Shown piece after piece: positions 54,568 through 62,361 of a DNA stretch of 64,000 bases (its first letter is position 1; every line of letters starts with the position of its first letter). The DNA is from Deltaproteobacteria bacterium (GTDB lineage Bacteria; Myxococcota_A; UBA9160; UBA4427): positions 1 to 64,000 of the forward strand of contig PBFW01000045.1 of the NCBI GenBank assembly GCA_002719955.1, given 5' to 3'. Below the pieces are notes generated by a model. The model saw only the letters and a list, made by a program, of their open reading frames with translations. It was not told the DNA's origin and ran no database searches. Position numbers and translations under genes: made by a program.

Positions 54568-55347
54568 TCAGCGCCCGAAGCGATCGGTATCGGGTGCCCG
54601 CTTCTCACCGAAGGACACGGACAGCTCCTTGCTCTCTTCACTGTCGAGATAGGGTCGGAGCAAGAGGTCGTGGGCCATGCGCGAGAGGCCGGCGACCCCC
54701 CCGTGCTTCGCGTTGAAGGCCGCCTTGATCGAAGCCAACGCATAGCTGCCACGATCCGCGATCTCGAGCGCGAACTCGGTCGTCGCCGCAGCGAGTTCTT
54801 CGTCGGGAACGACGCGGTTGATCAAACCGATCGCGAGCGCCTCCGTCGCCGATACGCGCGAATTGCAATACCACATCTCCTTGGCCTTCTTCTTGCCGAC
54901 CAGATCCTCGAGGTACCAAGTCCCATAGCCGGCGTCGAAGGATCCCATCATCGGACCCACCTGCCGAAAGATCGCGCTCTGCTTGGCGATCGTCACGTCG
55001 CAGACACATTGGAGAACATTGCCCCCGCCGACCGCGTATCCGTTCACGCTCGCGATTACCGGTTTCTGAAGACGATCGATCGACTCGTAGACCTCGAGGG
55101 TCGGAAGCACACCGGCATAGAGGTTCGTTTCGGGCAACTCCGTCTTGCGACCGCCGATACAGAAGAAACGATCCCCCGAGCCCGTCAACACCACGACCCG
55201 CGTGCGCGTCTCGCGCCGGATCTCGTTGATACAATCACGCAGCTCATGACACATCTCATGGTTGAACATGTTGCCATCATCGGGTCGATTGAGCGTAATG
55301 CGTCCGATGGGGCCGTCTTCCTCGTAGAGAATCGTTTCGAAGACCAT
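54568..55347 (-). CDS. Crotonase of the MenB/BadI clade (probable ring-opening hydrolase)
   Basis: A 259-residue crotonase starting at ATG 55347 with GAGGA upstream. The run VNGYAVGGGNVLQCVCDVTIA, then QVGPMMGSFDAGYGTWYLEDLVGKKKAKEMWY, matches the MenB and BadI clade. The GSFD aspartate is present, and the residue two before that segment is Gly-Pro, as in the bicarbonate-dependent MenB form. MenB makes 1,4-dihydroxy-2-naphthoyl-CoA; BadI opens 2-ketocyclohexanecarboxyl-CoA to pimelyl-CoA. Without other men genes and next to acyl-CoA dehydrogenase and hydroxyacyl-CoA dehydrogenase genes, a BadI-like ring cleavage is favoured. Confidence 0.82.
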   Translation of the reverse strand: MVFETILYEEDGPIGRITLNRPDDGNMFNHEMCHELRDCINEIRRETRTRVVVLTGSGDRFFCIGGRKTELPETNLYAGVLPTLEVYESIDRLQKPVIASVNGYAVGGGNVLQCVCDVTIAKQSAIFRQVGPMMGSFDAGYGTWYLEDLVGKKKAKEMWYCNSRVSATEALAIGLINRVVPDEELAAATTEFALEIADRGSYALASIKAAFNAKHGGVAGLSRMAHDLLLRPYLDSEESKELSVSFGEKRAPDTDRFGR

Positions 55348-55707
55348 CGTTTCCTCGCCCCCTTCCGGGGTGATGGGATGTTGTCGGATGTCGCGGGGCA
55401 ACGCGTTTCGGATTCTTCTTCGTGTCCCGCAGCGTCTCCTTCCAAGGGGAAGTACACGCCGGAAGCCCCCGCATGCGACCTTCGGAACGGGCGCGTCGAT
55501 GAGTCTAAACGGTCGGGCCGCACGTCGCCCGCCACCATGAGGACCCCGAACACCCGATCGCCGAGGCCCGATCGACCCCCCGGCGGGATGAAAGCGCCAC
55601 GCGATGCGAGTGACCGGCCGACCCCCTTCGAATGTAAAGCGGAAGCCCCTCCTTCACCCGAACCCGTGTCCGATCGGGTGGAACGAAATTCAGCTGGAAA
55701 GGCGACG
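55348..55707. other. Divergent interval upstream of the ring-cleavage operon
   Basis: About 360 bp between the MenB/BadI-like gene (left) and the broken TetR-type gene (right). This is the classical position for the operator of a TetR regulator controlling the operon. I see no perfect palindrome longer than about 6 bp and no supported gene. Confidence 0.4.
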
Positions 55708-56223
55708 ATGAGCACGACGGGTGCGGAGGGGAAGGAGACCCCTAAGAGGTCTCGACGGGGCGAGGAGACTCGAGAGAGGATCATCGAGGCGGCTAAGAGC
55801 TTGATTGCGCGCCACGGGCCAGATGGCTTCCAGCTCCAGAACGTGACCGCGATCCCGAGGATCACCCCGCCCGCAATCTACAACCACTTCAAGGACCGCG
55901 ACGATCTGGTCACCCAGATCGCTGAGAAGGGTGGCCACATGTTCTAGGAGCGAATGCGGGACGCATTCGCGGTCGCTGCTGGGCAGGGTGCGATCCGACC
56001 GATTCGGATCGAAACCTATCTTCATTTTCTCTACATCGGATCGGCGGCGGCCACGGCCTGGACCGACCACGACGTCCCACAGACCGAAACGGACGGAGGG
56101 GCGGACACTCGTCCCGTGCGCTTCTCGAAGAAGAGCGCCGCCAAGATCGAGAGAGTGAAGGACGAGGCCGAAGACCTGGTCGTACGCCTCCTTTCGCCCA
56201 GCCCAGCCGAGGCCGGCGGCTGA
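55708..56223 (+). pseudogene. TetR-family regulator interrupted by an in-frame TAG
   Basis: The first 79 codons encode a TetR-type N-terminus: RRGEETRERIIEAAKSLIAR, then a helix-turn-helix ending PPAIYNHFKDRDDLV. A TAG at 55945-55947 stops translation after GGHMF. The same frame stays open for another 92 codons (ERMRDAFAVAAGQG onward) to 56223, reading like a shortened ligand domain. Within the DNA-binding helix the usual Ala-Gly turn is Pro-Arg. The full frame (171 residues plus the internal stop) is also shorter than the usual 190-210. The simplest reading is a decaying regulator of the adjacent operon; stop-codon readthrough is possible but unsupported. Confidence 0.75.
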
Positions 56224-56366
56224 TCCGAGTCGACCGATCGGATCATCCGATTCCATCGGCTCATCAAGCCGCATTTCCCGACGACTTCCGGAGAGCGGAG
56301 TCGAAACCTTCAACGACGGGCGTCACCGCGCCCGACGAATTGCCGCCCCGGCAGCTGCGCTCACGA

Positions 56367-57425
56367 TCAGACCGCGAGTGCCTCCGCAACCCTGACGGTT
56401 CGGGCGACGAGATCCCCGAGCACGAGCTCACCCTGTCCGGCGAGCGAAACCCCGACACGCTCCTGCCAGGGGTCGCACCAATGCGCTGGAACGGGCTCAC
56501 CCTGCATCGCCCACAGAGCACCCACCGTGGCACCATTGCAATCCGTATCCCAGCCCGCGGCGACGACGTCCCCGATCGCAGCTCCAAAATCTTCGGCATG
56601 CGAAAGCAGAGCCCACACGACCAGCGCCAGGTTGTTATTCGTATGCAGCGGTGAGAGGTCGGCGTAGGCCTCATGAATTTCGTCGGCCCCCCGGCCCTCG
56701 AGAGCCACGCGGCGCCCCAGCTCGACTGCGCGCGCTGCTCCGGAGTCATCGGGGATGAAATGGGTCGCCCGGTCGAGCGCCACTTCGAGGGATTCCGACT
56801 CGGGAATCGCCGCGCCCCATCCCGCCACGATCACAGCGCCATGGACACCATCACCACGATGGGACAACGCTGCGTCCGCTCGCGCCAGACGAACGGCCTG
56901 CTCAGGATTTCCGGGGTTGACCCATCCATAGAGATCGGCACGAATCTGCGCCCCGATCCAATCGTTGTATTCGTTGTCCGAACAGAGCGCAAGATCGAAA
57001 CCCGGCGCCGCACCCATCGAAAAATACTCGTGGGCATGGGCCAACAATGCCCGGTAGGCCGCACGTTCCGCCGTGAAGGTCATACCCGCTGGAAGCTTAT
57101 TGATCCACTCCCGGGCGACATCCTCGGTGGAAAGATCCGCACCATGCTTCTCGAGCATCTCGAGCGCGAGCACCGAGTAGTTGATGTCATCGTCTGGCGA
57201 GCTCACCTCGATCCGTCCCCGGCAACAGGGCTCGAAGAGGAGCGGCGGCGGATCCTCGGCGAGCGGGATGTAGTCGCGCAGGGGCAACGCATCCACGCCC
57301 CCGAGATATTCCATCAGGGATTCGTGCCCCGAGGTCATCGAGAACGCTTCGACGGCCTTGCCGAGCATGCAGCCCGACACCCGCCCCTGCCAGGCCCCCC
57401 GCAATCGATCTTCGAGTTCACTCAT
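56367..57425 (-). CDS. ADP-ribosylglycohydrolase family protein
   Basis: A 352-residue all-helical ADP-ribosylglycohydrolase (DraG/ARH) family protein, removing ADP-ribose from a protein or nucleoside. Metal-binding acids are visible in SSPDDDINYSVLALEML and the C-terminal AAGWDTDCNGATVGALWAM, which carries the D-x-D-x-x-G-A signature. GRVSGCMLGKAVE at the N-terminus is the family opener. ATG 57425 lies 20 nt after the aldo/keto reductase stop; an in-frame TTG at 57449 overlaps that stop. No dinitrogenase reductase ADP-ribosyltransferase (DraT) is nearby, so it is not obviously DraG. A metabolite-salvage role is possible. Confidence 0.88.
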   Translation of the reverse strand: MSELEDRLRGAWQGRVSGCMLGKAVEAFSMTSGHESLMEYLGGVDALPLRDYIPLAEDPPPLLFEPCCRGRIEVSSPDDDINYSVLALEMLEKHGADLSTEDVAREWINKLPAGMTFTAERAAYRALLAHAHEYFSMGAAPGFDLALCSDNEYNDWIGAQIRADLYGWVNPGNPEQAVRLARADAALSHRGDGVHGAVIVAGWGAAIPESESLEVALDRATHFIPDDSGAARAVELGRRVALEGRGADEIHEAYADLSPLHTNNNLALVVWALLSHAEDFGAAIGDVVAAGWDTDCNGATVGALWAMQGEPVPAHWCDPWQERVGVSLAGQGELVLGDLVARTVRVAEALAV

Positions 57426-57445
57426 CGAGGGTGTGTCCCGCTTGA

Positions 57446-58408
57446 TCAACTCTCCGCTGCGAAAGCCTTCTCGACCGCCTCGAAGACCTCCGCGCCGAGA
57501 TCGCCACGGGTGAGCTTCGCATTGGCCTCGACCTGATCGGGGCGCGTGGCGCCGGCGATGACGGACGAGACGACCGACTGGCTCGCGAGCCAGGAGAGCG
57601 CGAGTTCGACGATCGTGAGTCCCGCGTCCGCCGCGACCTTCTCGAGCCGCTCGACCTTGGCCAGGCTCTCGTCCGACACGAAGTGGCCATAGGCCTGCGT
57701 GAACATCTCGCGCCCTTCTCCCCCGCCGTAGCGGCTATCCTTGCCAAATTCCTCGCCGCGCTTGTATTTGCCCGTCAGCGCACCCGAGGCCAGCGGGAAA
57801 TAGGGCACGAGACCGAGGCCGTGATGTTCACAGGCTGGCACGACCTCCGCCTCGACGCCCCGCTGGAGCAAGCTCCACTCGTTCTGCGCGGTCACGAAGC
57901 CTCGCAGCCCGGCGGACTCCGCCTCCCATGTTGCATCCGAAATCTGCCAACCGGAGAGATTCGAACAACCCGCATAACGGACCTTCCCCTGATCGATCAG
58001 CGTATTCAGCGCATCGAGGGTCTCGCCGATCGGCGTCCCCGAATCCGGCAGATGGAGGATGAAGAGGTCGATATAATCGGTCCCCAAGCGCGAAAGGCTC
58101 GCCTCACAGGCCCGCAGAACATAGCGCCGTGAGGCACCAGACATCAGCGGCCCACGGCCCATTGGCAGGCCGAATTTGGTCGCGACCACGACGTTGTCTC
58201 GATTCGTACCGAGCGCCTTCCCGAGAAAGGTCTCGGAACCGCCGGCACCATAGGCATCGGCCGTGTCGAAAAAATTGATGCCGGAGTCCAGCGCGGCGCG
58301 CACGACCTTCTCGCTCGCCTCGTAGTCGATCGTCATACCGAAGTTGTTACAACCGAGCCCCGCGAGTGAAACCTTGAGACCCGAGTCTCCGAGATTGCGA
58401 AATTCCAT
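57446..58408 (-). CDS. Aldo/keto reductase
   Basis: A 320-residue NADPH-dependent AKR of the YhdN/Tas-like (potassium channel beta-like) group. It opens with MEFRNLGDSGLKVSLAGLG. The catalytic Asp-Tyr pair is in FFDTADAYGAGGSE, Lys in VVVATKFGLPMG, and His in YIDLFILHLPDSGTP. The C-terminal NADP segment is SSVIAGATRPDQVEANAKL. The start is ATG 58408 with a weak GAGAAAG. It is followed at 20 nt by the ADP-ribosylglycohydrolase, a likely two-gene operon. Confidence 0.93.
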   Translation of the reverse strand: MEFRNLGDSGLKVSLAGLGCNNFGMTIDYEASEKVVRAALDSGINFFDTADAYGAGGSETFLGKALGTNRDNVVVATKFGLPMGRGPLMSGASRRYVLRACEASLSRLGTDYIDLFILHLPDSGTPIGETLDALNTLIDQGKVRYAGCSNLSGWQISDATWEAESAGLRGFVTAQNEWSLLQRGVEAEVVPACEHHGLGLVPYFPLASGALTGKYKRGEEFGKDSRYGGGEGREMFTQAYGHFVSDESLAKVERLEKVAADAGLTIVELALSWLASQSVVSSVIAGATRPDQVEANAKLTRGDLGAEVFEAVEKAFAAES

Positions 58409-58512
58409 GTCTTTCTCGCTTTCTTGTTTTGAACATCTGCGCGGCACCCATGCCGCCGTTGATTCTCTTCAGTCGGCCACTCGCGCGCCGTGCGACGCCC
58501 GAGAGAGCGGAA

Positions 58513-60267
58513 CTAATTGTCGAGTTTTCGCTTGCCGTAATAGGGAAGCACGATCTCATCGCCGACATCGGGCGTGGCTGCGGGGCCGGTCGCCACAGAT
58601 TTGCCCCTGCTCGGCGGAGCATGAGGCTGCGAAGCATCGCTCATGATATTCACGCATGCCGCCCGGCCACTCGCAAAGGCTCGCTCCAGCGCAGGGCGGA
58701 TCTCCGAGGCGTCCTCAACGAACTCGGCGTGACAGCCGAAGCCCGCGGCGGCTTTCTCGTAGTGCACCAACCCCAATTCGGCGCCAACCACCCGACCGTA
58801 TCGCTTGAGCTGATCGTGTCTGATCATCCCCCAGCCCTGATCGTTGTTGATGACCACCACGACGTTCAACCCGTGGCGCATGGCGGTCTCGAATTCTGCG
58901 AAATTAAAGCCGGCGGCACCATCGCCGAGCAGAATCAACACGCGCCGATCCGGGTGGGCCGCTTGTGCCGCGAGCCCGAAGGGCACCCCGATTCCGAGCG
59001 TGCCTAGATAGCCATGGCTGATGAAGCGGCCGCCATGGCCCACGATCGCTTGTTCCGCCATCCAGTTGGCGGTATCCCCACCGTCCGCGACGAGAATATC
59101 ATCCTCACACAGGAAATCCGCGATCTCGCGGCAGATACGCGCCTGGTGGATCGGACGCTCGTCCCGGAACATCAGGCTCTCGTGTGTCTTGCGGAATGAA
59201 TTTCGCGCCCCGTCGAGGGCGTCGAGCCAGATCTTGTGGTCCTGGAAGACGAGGCCCTTCGCGCGCTCGTTCATGATCTCGAGTGTCAGAGCGACATCGC
59301 CGACGAGACCGATCTCTACATCGTGATTGCGGCCGATCTCCTCCGCGACGATATCGACCTGGATGATCGTTGCGTCCGATGGAATCATCGAGCGCCCGCC
59401 CCCCGAAGATCCCGTGAACATGCCGATGCGCGCACCGAGAAGCATCACGACGTCGGGTGCGCCGCCCGATCGTTCGTGCAGCGCGCGCGAAGCCGAAAGA
59501 CCGAAGCCGCCGTAACCGAGTGGCGTGTATTCCGAGACGCAACCACGCGCCTTCGACGAAGCGAAAACCGGGATCTGGGCCGCCTCCGCAAACTTGCGAA
59601 GGGCCTCTTGGGCCTCGGAGAATCGAACCCCCCCGCCCGCGAAGATCGCCGGCCGTTCGGCGCGGACCAACGCCTCGAGCGCCTCGTCGATCGAGTCCGA
59701 TTTCGGCGTCGGCAGACCTCTGGGCACAGTATGCCGGAACGTCGGGACGTCACCTTCTTCGATGGGCGTGAAGAGAATATCGAGAGGGATATCCAGAAAC
59801 GAGGGACCCGGACGACCACTGACGGCATGTCGAATCGCCATCGAGGTCAGCTCGGGAATCCGATCCGTGTGGAGGATCGTTCGGGCGAATTTGGTGACCG
59901 GCTTCACCAGCGAGATCTGATCGATCGCCTGCAGCGCAAGCCGATCCTCGTCCCGCAACGGAAAACGTCCGCCGATCACGAGAATGGGGCTCGCATCAGC
60001 GTACGCCGTCGCGATGCCTGTGATCCCGTTCGTCACTCCCGGTCCCGCCGTGATCACCGCAACGCCGAGCTTTCCCGTTGCCCGCGCATAACCATCCGCC
60101 ATATGCGTCGCCGCCGCTTCGTGGCGGGTATCGGTGATCCGGATGCCGTGATCCGAGGCGGAGAAGAAGATGGGATCGAGGTGACCACCCGAGAGAACGA
60201 AGAGTTCTTCGACCTCGGCGCGCAAGAGCGCCCGGACGAGCAGCTCACCACCATCCACGACCGCCAT
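58513..60267 (-). CDS. Thiamine-diphosphate enzyme, acetolactate synthase / 2-hydroxyacyl-CoA lyase-like
   Basis: A 584-residue ThDP-dependent enzyme. The N-terminal domain has RHEAAATHMADGYAR with the catalytic Glu (about residue 50), GPGVTNGITGIATAY and SGRPGPSFLDIPLD. The C-terminal ThDP/Mg motif is GDGAAGFNF leading to VINNDQGWGM. It lacks FAD-site features specific enough to separate acetolactate synthase from oxalyl- or 2-hydroxyacyl-CoA lyases; the isolated position (no ilvN) argues against branched-chain synthesis. GGAGG lies 4 nt before the ATG. It could cleave an alpha-hydroxyacyl-CoA in the catabolic scheme. Confidence 0.87.
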   Translation of the reverse strand: MAVVDGGELLVRALLRAEVEELFVLSGGHLDPIFFSASDHGIRITDTRHEAAATHMADGYARATGKLGVAVITAGPGVTNGITGIATAYADASPILVIGGRFPLRDEDRLALQAIDQISLVKPVTKFARTILHTDRIPELTSMAIRHAVSGRPGPSFLDIPLDILFTPIEEGDVPTFRHTVPRGLPTPKSDSIDEALEALVRAERPAIFAGGGVRFSEAQEALRKFAEAAQIPVFASSKARGCVSEYTPLGYGGFGLSASRALHERSGGAPDVVMLLGARIGMFTGSSGGGRSMIPSDATIIQVDIVAEEIGRNHDVEIGLVGDVALTLEIMNERAKGLVFQDHKIWLDALDGARNSFRKTHESLMFRDERPIHQARICREIADFLCEDDILVADGGDTANWMAEQAIVGHGGRFISHGYLGTLGIGVPFGLAAQAAHPDRRVLILLGDGAAGFNFAEFETAMRHGLNVVVVINNDQGWGMIRHDQLKRYGRVVGAELGLVHYEKAAAGFGCHAEFVEDASEIRPALERAFASGRAACVNIMSDASQPHAPPSRGKSVATGPAATPDVGDEIVLPYYGKRKLDN

Positions 60268-60368
60268 GCAGCCTCCAGCCCCAACATCGTCGGCCGCAAC
60301 GGCAACGCCCGGGAGCCCATTCAGCTTACATCAACGATCGAAGGCCGCTGCCCGCTCTCCGAGGCCCC

Positions 60369-61262
60369 TCACGGCCAGTCGACGCTCTCCCGAAAAGTCT
60401 GGAGCGCATCGATATAGGCCTGCGGACCGGAGTACCCGACATGCGACCCGCCCACCGCTCCAGCAGCGACATCCATCGCACGCAGGCCGAGATGCGTCCC
60501 CCCCGTCTCGCGCCAAACCTCGAGTTCTTTGCCCCAGACATCGGCACCGTGACTGAAATCGACCACCGCCTCGAAGCCGAAGCTCGCCGGGTCGCGCCCC
60601 ACCGCCTCGAGCTCGCCCAGCGTCTTTTCGAAGAGCCTCTGGATCGCAATCGGCGACCCGCCGAAGAGGATCCCATCGCCCTCGCGAACCGCCCGCTTGA
60701 TCGGGATTCGCGAGATGGCTCCGAACCAGATCGGGATCTTCCGCGCGGGTCGTGGCAGCAGCGCCGCGCGATCGACCCGATGAAAATCGCCCGAATAATC
60801 GACCAGAGGCTCGGACCAGAGCTGACGCATCACGTCGATCTGCTCGTCGAATCTCTTCCCGCGTTCGTCGAAGGGCACCCCGAGAGCCTCGTATTCGACA
60901 TAGCTCCAGCCGGTCCCGAGACCGAGTCGCAAACGCCCGCCGGAAAGCAGGTCGATCTCGGTCGCCTGCTTGGCGGCGAGCACCGCCTGTCTCTGGGGCA
61001 GGATCAAGACTCCGGTCACCAGGCCGACCTTCTCGGTCACACCCGCGAGGTAGGCGAGCAGGGTCATCGGTTCGTGGAAGGGGTCGTTCTCGGTATAGGG
61101 GCCAGTCAGCGGAACTTCGCGGTCGGCATGCTCGGCACCGAGCACATGATCGTAAGTCACGATGTAGTCGTAGCCGAGCGCCTCGGCCGTCTGGGCCCAA
61201 TCGCGAATCGCGACGGGATCGTTTCCGATCTCACAGGTTGGAAAGACGGCACCGATTTCCAT
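60369..61262 (-). CDS. Luciferase-like F420-dependent oxidoreductase
   Basis: A 297-residue luciferase-like TIM barrel, clearly a paralogue of the gene at 12555-13421: both share the FPTCEIG/FPQTEIG start, TYDHVLGAE/AYDHVLGAN, GVLILPQRQAVLAAKQA/AILILPQRQAALVAKQA and LSGGRLRLGLGTGW. ATG 61262 has GAGGAGG upstream; an upstream in-frame start at 61325 is unconserved. It probably uses F420. It lies beside the ThDP enzyme on the same strand (101-nt gap). Confidence 0.87.
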   Translation of the reverse strand: MEIGAVFPTCEIGNDPVAIRDWAQTAEALGYDYIVTYDHVLGAEHADREVPLTGPYTENDPFHEPMTLLAYLAGVTEKVGLVTGVLILPQRQAVLAAKQATEIDLLSGGRLRLGLGTGWSYVEYEALGVPFDERGKRFDEQIDVMRQLWSEPLVDYSGDFHRVDRAALLPRPARKIPIWFGAISRIPIKRAVREGDGILFGGSPIAIQRLFEKTLGELEAVGRDPASFGFEAVVDFSHGADVWGKELEVWRETGGTHLGLRAMDVAAGAVGGSHVGYSGPQAYIDALQTFRESVDWP

Positions 61263-61401
61263 GGAATTTCCTCCTCTCGGCTGAGGTTGCTTGAATCCCA
61301 AGCCCCTCGTGGCGAGCCCCATCATCTATAGCAGGCAGATCGGGCCCGTGGAGCCACCGAACGGATCGAGCCCCGACCATCCCCGGAGACCTGTCGGGAG
61401 G

Positions 61402-61407
61402 TATAAT
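61402..61407 (+). promoter_or_regulatory. Consensus -10 box of the SDR at 61434
   Basis: TATAAT lies 26 nt before the ATG, with AGGAGG between them. No TTGACA-like -35 is seen at 17 bp, so an activator or a relaxed -35 is implied. Confidence 0.5.
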
Positions 61408-61433
61408 CTCAGGATCCAATCAGGAGGGAATCC

Positions 61434-62285
61434 ATGCTCGACCGAAACGCCACCTCTCTCGACGGCAAAGTCGCCGTCGTCACCGGTTCCGGAAGCGGAA
61501 TTGGCCAGTCCATCGCCGAAACCTTCGCCGCACATGGTGCCAAGGTCGTGATCATCGACAAGCAAGAGGACCTCACGCGCAGTGTCGTCAAAGGAATCGA
61601 AGAACGTGGGGGGGTCGCCCTCGCCTGCCCCGTCGACGTAACGAAGCCCGAGAGCATCACGACGCTCTCCTCGGCGGCCCTCGATACCTATGGCCAGGTC
61701 GATGTACTCGTCAACAACGTCGGCCATTTCATGCCCGGAGCGGGACCCTTCCTGAAGACGACCGAGAATGATTGGGAAGCACAATACGATATCAACTTGA
61801 AGCATATCTTTCGCTGCACGCAGGCACTCGCCCCGCAGATGGTCGAGCGCGGTTCGGGATCGATCATCAATATCTCCACGGTCGAAACACTTCGCGGCAT
61901 TCCGGGCAACTCGATCTATGCGGCCTTCAAGACCGGCATCACCGCGTTCACACGATGTTTCGCGCTCGAAGTTGCCCCACATGGTGTGCGGGTGAACGCG
62001 ATCGCACCCGAGACGACCGACACGAACCAGATTCCCCTGGCCCGCTGGATTCCCGAACGCTACCAGGACAAGATTCCCCTGATGATTCCGATGGGTCGTT
62101 TCGGACGCCCCGACGATCACGCGGGCGCCGCTCTCTTCCTGGCCTCCGATCTGTCGGCCTGGGTGACGGGCATAACGCTTCCGGTCGACGGCGGTGCCAT
62201 CACCGCCGGCGGCTTCTATCGCATGGAGGGCAATCGCTGGACCAACGCCCCAATCCTGGCCGACGCGGGAATCCATCCCGGATGA
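61434..62285 (+). CDS. Short-chain dehydrogenase/reductase
   Basis: A 283-residue classical SDR: TGSGSGIGQSIAETF cofactor loop, NNVGHFMPGA, INISTVETLRGIPG (catalytic Ser replaced by Thr or shifted), YAAFK, and VTGITLPVDGGAITAGGFYRM at the C-terminus. AGGAGG precedes the ATG, and TATAAT lies upstream. It is the last complete gene of the window and faces the same way as the truncated hydrolase downstream (76-nt gap). Confidence 0.9.
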   Translation: MLDRNATSLDGKVAVVTGSGSGIGQSIAETFAAHGAKVVIIDKQEDLTRSVVKGIEERGGVALACPVDVTKPESITTLSSAALDTYGQVDVLVNNVGHFMPGAGPFLKTTENDWEAQYDINLKHIFRCTQALAPQMVERGSGSIINISTVETLRGIPGNSIYAAFKTGITAFTRCFALEVAPHGVRVNAIAPETTDTNQIPLARWIPERYQDKIPLMIPMGRFGRPDDHAGAALFLASDLSAWVTGITLPVDGGAITAGGFYRMEGNRWTNAPILADAGIHPG

Positions 62286-62361
62286 GCCCTCTCTCGTTTG
62301 GAGCACCCATCGAGCGCCCCCTCCCGGGTGACCCACGCGGGATGTGCGCCCCCCGAGGAGA

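Noticed and set aside
54670..55707. Long rightward frame leading into the TetR-type gene
   Set aside because: It lies antisense to the MenB/BadI-like crotonase; only the part from ATG 55708 shows TetR features.
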